This document shows positions 1 through 4,672 of a stretch of 6,448 nucleotides of DNA, piece after piece. Both the position numbers and the translations under genes were made by a program. The stretch lies in assembly GCA_903932385.1 (NCBI GenBank), contig CAIZGA010000269.1, positions 1 through 6,448 on the forward strand, written 5' to 3'. Each line of letters begins with the position of its first letter. The first letter of the stretch is position 1. The notes under the pieces are model-generated. The model had not been told where the DNA came from. It saw nothing but the letters and a program-made list of their open reading frames with translations, and made no database searches. This DNA comes from an uncultured Acidobacteriota bacterium. GTDB taxonomy: Bacteria > Acidobacteriota > Terriglobia > Terriglobales > Acidobacteriaceae.

Positions 1-566
1 CGCGGCGCCGCCACCGGGCTGACCGGCAGCAAATACAACAACCCGCCCAGCAACGCCCAACGCGGAGTCAGCCATGCCTGCAGCATCCAGCACAGCGCAG
101 CGCACATCAACGCGGTCACGCACAGCAGGCCGAACCACGCATGCCCGATGAAAACTTTTCCCGCCGCCAGCACCAACCCCTGCGCCGGAAAATACATCGA
201 CATATACGTCGGCCGCATCTGGATCTGAATGCTCTCAAAATGGGTCCACATCGCTGGCGTGGGATTCGTTAGCTGACCCAACGCAAACGTATTCCCTGCG
301 AGAAGGAAACTGAAATCATCCTGCACAAAAGGTTTTGGAATGGGACACAGCGGCAGCAACGCAAGACGCAGCAGCAACTCGCTGGCACCGACCACCGCAA
401 CCGCCAACCGTCGCCGATCCGCCAGCCAGGCAAAGCCGCTCTCGATGCGCGAGAAAAATCCGGCGCCCAATGCAGGAAATGCAAAAGCCAGCGCAAGGCA
501 TAGTGCCGTGGCGCTGGCTTCAAACAAAAGTATTGGTGGTCCCTGTTGTGTTGCCGTTGTCAGCAT
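1..566 (-). CDS. GT-C-like integral membrane glycosyltransferase, N-terminal part (paralogue of the 1431-3161 gene)
   Basis: The gene is cut by the left window edge; 188 codons are visible. It starts MLTTATQQ at an ATG (564-566); a TAG lies in frame eight codons upstream, so this is the only reasonable start. A short AGGA lies only 2 nt before the ATG, so the ribosome site is poor. The product is a paralogue of the protein encoded at 1431-3161: about 73 of 96 residues match over residues 81-176, including FVQDDFSFLLA (paired acidic residues expected in the first external loop of GT-C enzymes) and the shared TYMSMYFPAQGLVLAA block. Hydrophobic segments are visible near residues 11-34, 55-73 and 127-165. 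Similarity stops abruptly after WALLGG: the last dozen visible residues are unlike the paralogue. The gene follows the GT2 gene by 42 nt, and that gap holds a small hairpin (GCAGC-ACTAC-GCTGC, 582-596). The GT-C role (sugar transfer from a polyprenyl-phosphate donor outside the cytoplasm) is inferred from fold-like features; substrate unknown. Confidence 0.8.
   Translation of the reverse strand, partial: MLTTATQQGPPILLFEASATALCLALAFAFPALGAGFFSRIESGFAWLADRRRLAVAVVGASELLLRLALLPLCPIPKPFVQDDFSFLLAGNTFALGQLTNPTPAMWTHFESIQIQMRPTYMSMYFPAQGLVLAAGKVFIGHAWFGLLCVTALMCAALCWMLQAWLTPRWALLGGLLYLLPVSPVAAP
181..213. repeat. Copy 1 of a near-identical DNA block shared by the two paralogous membrane-protein genes
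   Basis: Bases 181-213 match 2773-2805 at 32 of 33 positions, with 190-213 (24 nt) identical. The block encodes PTYMSMYFPAQ in both genes. It is a direct repeat about 2.6 kb apart, with the GT2 gene between the copies. Confidence 0.85.
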
Positions 567-608
567 CGTCCTGAACCATCCGCAGCACTACGCTGCTGAT
601 TCAGAATC

Positions 609-1397
609 TCACGACCCCTGCACAACCTGGGAGTAGTACTGCTGGTTCACCTTGCGGCCTGTCTTATCAAAGCGCGGCACATGTACCAGACCCATCTTGT
701 GGGCCACGTAGCTGAAAGTTGTCGCCAGCACGCCCAGGCCATACTCCACACTGCGCTTGAAGTTGATGGACGAGGCTTCCGCAAAATATTTTGTCGGGCA
801 GGAAATTTCGCCGATCTGGAAATCGAACATCACGGCCTGCGCAATCATCTGGTTGTCGAAAACGAAGTCGTCGGAATTTTCCAGCAGCGGCAGCGTCTGC
901 AGCAACTGGCGCGAGAAGGCGCGGTAGCCGGTGTGATACTCAGAAAGTTTTACGCCGAGAAAAATATTCTGGAAGGCCGTCAGGCAACGGTTGAAGATGT
1001 ACTTGTACATCGGCATGCCGCCACGCAGTGCCCCACCGCCCAGGATGCGAGAAGCCAGTACCATGTCATAGACGCCGCTCTCCACCATGCCGGCCATCGC
1101 AGAAACCAGCAGCGGCGTGTACTGATAATCCGGATGCACCATCACAACAATGTCCGCGCCCGCCGCCAAAGCTTCGCGGTAGCAGGTTTGCTGATTGCGT
1201 CCGTAGCCGTAGTTGTTGTCATGGCGGAAGGTCATCACGCCGAGTTCTTTTGATAGCTGTGCGGTCGTGTCTTTGCTGGAGTCGTCCACCAGAATCTTGA
1301 TGTCAACAATCTCCGGCAGCTCGCGGACGGTCTGTTCCAGCGTCTTCGCGGCGTTATAGGCCGGCATTACGACGGCAATCTTTTTTCCGTTAATCAT
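609..1397 (-). CDS. Family 2 glycosyltransferase, DPM1-like (polyprenyl-phosphate sugar synthase type)
   Basis: The 262-residue product begins MINGKKIAVVMPAYN. I chose the ATG at 1397 because AGGAG lies 6 nt upstream (1404-1408); the in-frame ATG at 1415 has no ribosome site and falls at the edge of a hairpin. GT-A fold motifs appear in the expected order: PAYN at residues 12-15 and VDDSSKD at 37-43 (nucleotide binding; family usually VDDGSxDxT), HPDYQY at 88-93 in the metal-binding DxD region, LRGGMPMYKY at 124-133, and the TGYR acceptor-site motif at 156-159. There is no C-terminal membrane pair, so it should be a soluble or membrane-associated cytoplasmic enzyme. Family members move a sugar from a nucleotide donor to polyprenyl phosphate (DPM/DPG synthases) or act in surface-glycan assembly. 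It sits 33 nt after one GT-C-like gene and 42 nt before its paralogue, which fits a donor-making role for those enzymes. The exact sugar cannot be read from the sequence. Confidence 0.88.
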   Translation of the reverse strand: MINGKKIAVVMPAYNAAKTLEQTVRELPEIVDIKILVDDSSKDTTAQLSKELGVMTFRHDNNYGYGRNQQTCYREALAAGADIVVMVHPDYQYTPLLVSAMAGMVESGVYDMVLASRILGGGALRGGMPMYKYIFNRCLTAFQNIFLGVKLSEYHTGYRAFSRQLLQTLPLLENSDDFVFDNQMIAQAVMFDFQIGEISCPTKYFAEASSINFKRSVEYGLGVLATTFSYVAHKMGLVHVPRFDKTGRKVNQQYYSQVVQGS

Positions 1398-1403
1398 TGT
1401 GTT

Positions 1404-1408
1404 CTCCT
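1404..1408 (-). promoter_or_regulatory. Ribosome binding site deciding the GT2 start
   Basis: AGGAG on the minus strand, 6 nt before the ATG at 1397. It lies downstream of the alternative ATG at 1415, so it only serves the shorter start and argues against the six-residue N-terminal extension. Confidence 0.8.
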
Positions 1409-1427
1409 GCGGCATTTTTCTGCCGCA
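1408..1427 (-). other. Intercistronic stem-loop between the membrane-protein gene and the GT2 gene
   Basis: Perfect 7-bp inverted repeat, TGCGGCA and TGCCGCA, around a 6-nt A-rich loop on the minus-strand RNA. It fills most of the gap between the upstream stop (1431) and the GT2 ribosome site and ends directly against that site. No U-run follows, so it is not an intrinsic terminator; it could tune translation of the GT2 or mark an RNA processing point. Confidence 0.5.
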
Positions 1428-1430
1428 TGC

Positions 1431-3161
1431 TTACGGCTGCATCGGCTTTGGATAGGGCGTAATGGAGACCGGTTGCTGGTCAGGCTGCACCAACCACACC
1501 TGCCGGTCCTTGTAATAGCCCAACAACTTTAGATTGTCGGCTGTATCCATCTCTCTCGCCCATACCACTTTTGCGCCATCAATATCCGCCGCGTTGTAGA
1601 CCCATTCATCAAAGGGATTGTGCTGTGATGAGTATCGGACAATTGCCAGCTGCTTCCCGGGCAAAGCATTCAGATTGGCATCCGCCTGGGCACGTTCTGT
1701 TCCGAAATGGTCCGGCCCGTACCACTTGTCTGCCCACGCCGAAGGTGGCCATTTTGCCAGACGCAGATGCAGCGGCCCGGCATACACTCGCATCCCCGCC
1801 AGCAGAACGCACGCCACCATCATCATCCGCACCATGCCACGACCCACCGGCTGCCCACCCGGCTTCCACACTCTCAGGTGTCGCATCATCTGCAAGCCAA
1901 TGGCGTAGAAGGCCGCCGTGAACGGGGCAATGTAATGCGGGATGAAAAAAATCTCAATCATCATGCCAGCGGTCAGAATCAACACGCACAGCAGCAGAAA
2001 TCGTATTCGCCGGTCCAGAAAAATTCTCCGCACCATAATCAGCGGAATCAGCAGAAGTATGCCGGCGTAGAACTCAAAGGCCCGCACACCTTTTACGATG
2101 GTCTGCGCCACCACCGCATCTTTCACTTCCTGGAAGCCCTTCAGCTCATTCACGTAGTAGAAGTGCCTCATCACCTCATGCCGATACAGCGGCTCCGGGC
2201 GCGGCTGCTGCCAGATGTAATACGGCGCCATGGCATACTCGGCGCGGTCCACCGTGTACGGCAGCGTAGTGGCGTGGCCAAAGGCGCGGTAGTCGTAATA
2301 GCCAAGGAATGATGCTCCCGCCACCAGCACCAGCAGCGGCGCAACGGCAATGCGCATCATCTTGGCAGCGCTCGGGCGATTGCTTCCCTTCCACAGCCAG
2401 TGCAGCAGGTACGCCGCCACCGGCAACGTCATCAGCATGGATTCATACGGCCGCGTCGTGCCCATCAAAACCATGCCCAACGCCAGCAGCACGGCATAGC
2501 GAGTCTTCGCGGTACGGGTCAGCCGTGGCAGGGAACCTAACACCAGCGCGCCACCCAGCGCAGCAACAGATCCGCCGCCGGAATAGGTGTTCATCCAATA
2601 GCTGAAGAGCGCCAGCCGAATCACGGCAATCATGCCGCCCAGCAATGCCCACTCGGCCGGCAGCCAGGCCTGCAGCATCCAGCACAACGCTGCGCACATC
2701 AACGCACCCATCAGCAGCACACCAAACCACGGTTGCCCGGTCAGCACCTTGGCCGCCGCCAGCACCAGACCCTGCGCCGGGAAATACATCGACATATACG
2801 TCGGCACCATGGTGACGTGGATGGTTTCAAAATGCACCCACATCGCCGGCGTCGGATTCGTCAACCGCCCCGAGGCAAAGGTCTGTGCCGCCAATAGAAA
2901 ACTGAAGTCGTCTGGAACGAAGGGTAAAGGTATGGGAATAATCGGCAGCATCGCCAGTCGCAGACATATCGCCGTCAGCCCTACAACCAGCACCGACAGA
3001 CCACGCCGCCGCGCCAAACTGCGAAATGCATTTTCTATGCGCGTGAAGATGCTGTTGCCGATGCGCGGCCAGCTGAAGGCCAGCGCAAAAAGTATCAAGC
3101 TCAGGCAGCCTTCCACCATCAGCAAGGTCACGTCCCGATCCTGTGGTGTTGTCTGCAACAT
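1431..3161 (-). CDS. Polytopic membrane protein, GT-C-like glycosyltransferase candidate
   Basis: The 576-residue protein has about eleven or twelve hydrophobic segments, approximately at 12-32, 53-73, 128-165 (two), 170-187, 195-215, 222-236, 240-256, 270-287, 362-378, 386-406, 408-427 and 443-461, then a soluble tail of roughly 115 residues. The first external loop carries PFVPDDFSFLLA with D84 and D85, and SGRLTNPTPAMW follows. An early acidic pair in the first loop and a soluble C-terminal tail are typical of GT-C/PMT-like enzymes, which transfer sugars from polyprenyl-phosphate donors at the external membrane face. PHYIAPFTAAF at 408-418 is another conspicuous polar-aromatic motif. The start used is the ATG reading MLQTTPQDRD; it lacks a clear Shine-Dalgarno but has A-rich sequence just upstream, and the paralogue at 1-566 starts the same way (MLTTATQQ). 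The gene begins 257 bp after the second pilin gene and is followed after 33 nt by the GT2. Family assignment is an inference from topology; substrate unknown. Confidence 0.8.
   Translation of the reverse strand: MLQTTPQDRDVTLLMVEGCLSLILFALAFSWPRIGNSIFTRIENAFRSLARRRGLSVLVVGLTAICLRLAMLPIIPIPLPFVPDDFSFLLAAQTFASGRLTNPTPAMWVHFETIHVTMVPTYMSMYFPAQGLVLAAAKVLTGQPWFGVLLMGALMCAALCWMLQAWLPAEWALLGGMIAVIRLALFSYWMNTYSGGGSVAALGGALVLGSLPRLTRTAKTRYAVLLALGMVLMGTTRPYESMLMTLPVAAYLLHWLWKGSNRPSAAKMMRIAVAPLLVLVAGASFLGYYDYRAFGHATTLPYTVDRAEYAMAPYYIWQQPRPEPLYRHEVMRHFYYVNELKGFQEVKDAVVAQTIVKGVRAFEFYAGILLLIPLIMVRRIFLDRRIRFLLLCVLILTAGMMIEIFFIPHYIAPFTAAFYAIGLQMMRHLRVWKPGGQPVGRGMVRMMMVACVLLAGMRVYAGPLHLRLAKWPPSAWADKWYGPDHFGTERAQADANLNALPGKQLAIVRYSSQHNPFDEWVYNAADIDGAKVVWAREMDTADNLKLLGYYKDRQVWLVQPDQQPVSITPYPKPMQP
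2773..2805. repeat. Copy 2 of the near-identical DNA block shared by the two paralogous membrane-protein genes
   Basis: Partner of 181-213 (32 of 33 identical, offset 2592). Further shorter identical runs lie nearby, such as CCTGCAGCATCCAGCACA at both loci, showing that the paralogy is visible at DNA level. Confidence 0.85.
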
Positions 3162-3202
3162 AATTTTTTATGGATTCGCCGTTGCCGGATTCAACGCGCC
3201 GT

Positions 3203-3217
3203 GTGATTGAGAATCAC
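3203..3217. promoter_or_regulatory. Dyad-symmetric site upstream of the membrane glycosyltransferase gene
   Basis: GTGATT and AATCAC separated by GAG, a perfect 6-bp dyad about 42 bp upstream of the ATG at 3161. Outer GTGTGA and TCACAC arms also flank it (3201-3206 and 3219-3224). It could be an operator or a leader hairpin; no known regulator is assigned. Confidence 0.35.
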
Positions 3218-3275
3218 TTCACACAGCCAGACCGGAAATTTGAATTACCAAAACATGCAGTGGGGTTCGATTTGC

Positions 3276-3288
3276 TAGGTTCAACCTA
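3276..3288. promoter_or_regulatory. Palindromic operator-like site
   Basis: TAGGTT-C-AACCTA, a perfect 13-nt palindrome with one central base, about 115 bp upstream of the membrane glycosyltransferase start and just beyond the 14-bp hairpin. The single central base means it cannot fold well as RNA, so a DNA-binding site is the more natural reading. No regulator is recognised. Confidence 0.35.
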
Positions 3289-3298
3289 ACACGCAACG

Positions 3299-3330
3299 AC
3301 TCCCGAATACATAGGGATGTATTCGGGAGT
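3299..3330 (-). terminator. Strong hairpin, possible terminator or mRNA-stabilising element after the pilin genes
   Basis: Perfect 14-bp inverted repeat (ACTCCCGAATACAT and its complement) around a 4-nt loop, 89 nt after the second pilin stop. No U-run follows on either strand, so a classical intrinsic terminator is not shown. In transcripts of highly expressed pilins such hairpins often define the 3' end or block exonucleases; that role here is inference. Confidence 0.55.
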
Positions 3331-3394
3331 ACATGCTTTGGTAATCGTTGCTTCTACTGCTGACACGTTGTTCTGTGTTGGTTATCAACTGGTA

Positions 3395-3416
3395 CCTGGC
3401 TTGGGGAGATGCCAGG
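3395..3416 (-). other. Small stem-loop directly after the second pilin gene
   Basis: CCTGGC and GCCAGG around a 10-nt loop, beginning 2 nt after the stop codon at 3419. It lacks a U-run and is weaker than the hairpin further downstream. Confidence 0.35.
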
Positions 3417-3418
3417 GG

Positions 3419-3616
3419 CTAGCTGATGTAACTATTGAGCGTCGTACCGGTGCTGGTGTACGCGCTGCTAATCTTTGTGGCCAGGCTCTTAATGCCGGCA
3501 GTCGCTGCAAATGCTATCAGCGCAACAACCAATGCATACTCGACCATGTCCTGACCGTCTGTCCGCTTCAGGGCGGCAACAATTCGCAGGGCCCTGCTGA
3601 CAAATTCGGCCATCAT
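3419..3616 (-). CDS. Flp/Fap-type Tad pilin subunit (second copy in transcription order)
   Basis: The 65-residue prepilin starts MMAEFVSRAL. The ATG at 3616 has GGAG 8 nt upstream (3625-3628); the next ATG (3613) is a minor alternative, and an open frame further upstream to 3694 lacks pilin features. The 21-residue leader ends in DG, followed by QDMVEYALVV: glycine at -1, glutamate at +5 and tyrosine at +6, the class IVb Flp processing site cut by a TadV/CpaA-type prepilin peptidase. The 44-residue mature part has a hydrophobic stretch (about YALVVALIAFAATAG) and a short Ser/Thr/Asn-rich tail ending SYIS. It should be assembled into the Flp pilus and pass through a secretin such as the one at 4673-6232. 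It differs from the neighbouring pilin at 8 of 44 mature positions but has a quite different leader. Prepilin peptidase is not in this window. Confidence 0.93.
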   Translation of the reverse strand: MMAEFVSRALRIVAALKRTDGQDMVEYALVVALIAFAATAGIKSLATKISSAYTSTGTTLNSYIS

Positions 3617-3661
3617 AATCTCTGCTCCACTTCTAGATAGTTGTACCGCTGTATCCGAACC

Positions 3662-3700
3662 GGGGAGTTCGCGCTGACAGTTTGTCGTGCGCAACTCCCC
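3662..3700 (-). other. Intercistronic stem-loop between the two pilin genes
   Basis: GGGGAGTT (3662-3669) pairs perfectly with AACTCCCC (3693-3700); after one bulged C the stem continues as GCGC (3671-3674) with GCGC (3689-3692), and a further GAC/GTC pairing is possible. No U-run follows. Lying between the pilins, it could partly stop transcription or protect the upstream pilin message, giving unequal pilin levels. Confidence 0.55.
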
Positions 3701-3737
3701 CAGATAGGAACCAGCGGGTGGTCGTACAAAGTGACCC

Positions 3738-3753
3738 AGGGAAAAAATTCCCT
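3738..3753 (-). other. Short hairpin directly after the first pilin gene
   Basis: AGGGAA and TTCCCT around a 4-nt loop, 5 nt beyond the stop codon at 3759. The U-rich part is in the loop and upper stem rather than after the stem, so it is at best an imperfect terminator. Confidence 0.4.
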
Positions 3754-3758
3754 AAATA

Positions 3759-3953
3759 CTAGCTGACGTAAGAGTTCAGCGTCGTGCCGATGCTGGTGAA
3801 TGCAGAGTTGATGTTGGTGGCAAGGCTCTTCATGCCGGTGGTTGCTGCGAAAGCGATCAGGGCAACAACGAGGGCATACTCGACCAGATCCTGGCCGTCT
3901 TCCTGCATCAGGTTGTGCATCTTCACGTAGAGGTTAATCAGTGCGTTCTTCAT
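3759..3953 (-). CDS. flp: Flp/Fap-type Tad pilin subunit (first copy, promoter-proximal)
   Basis: The 64-residue prepilin starts MKNALINLYVKM at the ATG at 3953, which has GGGAG 8 nt upstream (3962-3966). The ATG at 3968 would overlap that ribosome site and is rejected. The 20-residue leader ends EDG and is followed by QDLVEYALVVALIAFAA, the Flp prepilin peptidase site with glycine at -1, glutamate at +5 and tyrosine at +6. The mature part is 44 residues, with one hydrophobic segment that would anchor the subunit in the inner membrane before assembly. The C-terminal half (about 20 residues) is rich in Ser, Thr and Asn, which leaves possible O-glycan acceptor residues but does not show modification. 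As the first gene after the sigma-54 promoter, it is probably the major pilin. The gene is a tandem duplicate of the one at 3419-3616. Confidence 0.94.
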   Translation of the reverse strand: MKNALINLYVKMHNLMQEDGQDLVEYALVVALIAFAATTGMKSLATNINSAFTSIGTTLNSYVS

Positions 3954-3980
3954 TTGGGTCTCTCCCATTTATTTTGATTT

Positions 3981-4002
3981 ATCCCACCCACAGTCTTGGG
4001 AT
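3981..4002 (-). promoter_or_regulatory. Stem-loop at the predicted 5' end of the pilin mRNA
   Basis: ATCCCA and TGGGAT form a perfect 6-bp stem around a 10-nt loop. With the sigma-54 start predicted near 4003, the stem begins within about one base of the 5' end, a position typical of mRNA-stabilising 5' hairpins. The remaining leader to the ATG is about 27 nt, A-rich, and contains the ribosome site. Confidence 0.5.
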
Positions 4003-4013
4003 GCCCTGTATAT

Positions 4014-4029
4014 AGCAACTGGCGTGCCA
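4014..4029 (-). promoter_or_regulatory. Sigma-54 (RpoN) -24/-12 promoter of the pilin genes
   Basis: The minus strand reads TGGCACG-CCAG-TTGCT, matching the RpoN consensus TGGCACG-N4-TTGCW at all conserved positions, with the required 10-base offset between the GG and GC doublets. If the C at 4015 is -12, transcription starts near 4003 and leaves a leader of about 50 nt before the first pilin ATG. Sigma-54 promoters need a bacterial enhancer-binding protein; pilin genes of Pseudomonas, Myxococcus and Geobacter are known to be RpoN-dependent. No activator gene is in this window. Confidence 0.85.
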
Positions 4030-4057
4030 AACTGGGCAGGCATTTTCATCTATTATT

Positions 4058-4070
4058 TATCAACAACTTA
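4058..4070 (+). promoter_or_regulatory. IHF-type DNA-bending site
   Basis: The plus strand reads TATCAA-CAAC-TTA, an exact match to the IHF consensus WATCAA-N4-TTR, in an AT-rich stretch. It is centred about 61 bp upstream of the predicted sigma-54 start, where IHF commonly bends DNA between enhancer and promoter. A 13-base degenerate consensus can arise by chance; position is the main support. Confidence 0.5.
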
Positions 4071-4092
4071 CAGTTTTTCCTTTCCCAAATCG

Positions 4093-4137
4093 GTGTCAAC
4101 TGGCGGTTACACGCTACCCCGCAACTGTCTGCGGTGT
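4093..4137. promoter_or_regulatory. Candidate enhancer (upstream activating) region with two imperfect dyads
   Basis: Two dyads lie at the usual distance for enhancer-binding proteins. The first (4093-4112, centre about -99) has GTGT and ACAC ends with partial inner symmetry. The second (4116-4137, centre about -124) pairs ACCCCGCA with TGCGGTGT at 7 of 8 positions around ACTGTC. Both contain CAACTG. Neither matches a binding site I can name. Confidence 0.35.
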
Positions 4138-4230
4138 GTACAGATGCGTACGGTAATCAGGGAAAAGTGACTAAATGGGGAGAGAAACTGCCGATTTGGC
4201 CTGAAAAATGCCATTGCCTAGCTTTTGCAG

Positions 4231-4668
4231 CTATGGGATAAATTCCAGCTGGTCGCCACGGCTGGTCTGGCTGCTGCGGGCAGTTCCAGCAGGCAGTTCC
4301 AGCACAGAGTGGGCAGACAGGCAGCCGGAGAGCCGCCAGGCCCCCATGGCATGACGCACCTTCTTCACCCTCAGCTTGCGGTCCAGAAACAGCACATCAA
4401 TCGGGAACTTCATCCCCACGGTATGCACCGCTTCGCAGGGGACAATCCACAGGCCTTCGCCCTCGGCGAGCCCGGTTCGACCCAGCAGGCCTTTTCTGCG
4501 GCTCTCGCCACTGCCGGCCACTTCAATCCGTCTGCCAATCTCCGTCTGCCGGGTCAGGTTCACCACACGCATCGGGGCCGCAGGCCCTTTTGCCGGCGGG
4601 TTGAACAGTCCAGCCAGAAAGGCACGCACGCTTCCGCCTGCCCACTGTTTTTCTGCTGAATCCTTCAT
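4231..4668 (-). CDS. DUF192 family protein
   Basis: The 145-residue product carries the DUF192 signatures: KGLLGR at residues 59-64, the central HTVGMKFPIDVLFLD at 82-96, SVLELPAGTA at 121-130 and a final GDQLEF. DUF192 proteins are small single-domain beta-rich proteins of unknown biochemical function, often exported; no clear signal peptide is seen here. I use the ATG at 4668, 4 nt after the secretin stop at 4673, which suggests translational coupling; no Shine-Dalgarno is visible. The ATG at 4572 (MRVVNLTRQ) is a real alternative, because the domain begins about there and the preceding 32 residues look unconserved in character. The open frame extending to 4743 would overlap the secretin and is rejected. 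Its place at the end of the cpaB-cpaC block suggests a link to Tad pilus assembly or outer-membrane export, but the role is unknown. Confidence 0.88.
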   Translation of the reverse strand: MKDSAEKQWAGGSVRAFLAGLFNPPAKGPAAPMRVVNLTRQTEIGRRIEVAGSGESRRKGLLGRTGLAEGEGLWIVPCEAVHTVGMKFPIDVLFLDRKLRVKKVRHAMGAWRLSGCLSAHSVLELPAGTARSSQTSRGDQLEFIP

Positions 4669-4672
4669 GCAA

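Larger units (their letters stand above)
3162..3418. other. Intergenic region between the second pilin gene and the membrane glycosyltransferase genes
   Basis: These 257 bp hold no convincing gene. In the direction of transcription they contain a 6-bp stem-loop just after the pilin stop (3395-3416), a perfect 14-bp hairpin (3299-3330), a 13-nt palindrome (3276-3288) and a GTGATT-GAG-AATCAC dyad (3203-3217). I see no strong -10/-35 pair; whether the downstream genes are read through from the pilins or have their own promoter cannot be settled by eye. Confidence 0.6.

Noticed and set aside
681..1253. Plus-strand open frame of 190 codons opposite the GT2 gene
   Set aside because: His/Arg-rich composition typical of a complementary-strand shadow; the opposite strand encodes well-formed GT2 motifs.
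3201..3224. CRP-like site suggested by GTGTGA and TCACAC
   Set aside because: The half-sites are separated by 12 bases, or 7 for the inner TGTGA/TCACT pair, not the 6 required for a CRP site.
3317..3640. Plus-strand open frame of 107 codons antisense to the second pilin gene
   Set aside because: It is the shadow of a clear pilin gene plus its hairpin region; its ATG lies inside the 14-bp inverted repeat and has no ribosome site.
3617..3694. N-terminal extension of the second pilin by 26 residues
   Set aside because: The extension crosses the intercistronic hairpin and lacks a leader-like character, while GGAG precedes the ATG at 3616 at good spacing.
4190..4230. Intrinsic terminator after the DUF192 gene
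   Set aside because: There is a short T-run on the minus strand but no stable stem directly before it.
3996..4241. Plus-strand open frame of 81 codons across the pilin upstream region
   Set aside because: It coincides with the sigma-54 promoter, the IHF-type site and the dyads, has no recognisable domain, and runs against all neighbouring genes.
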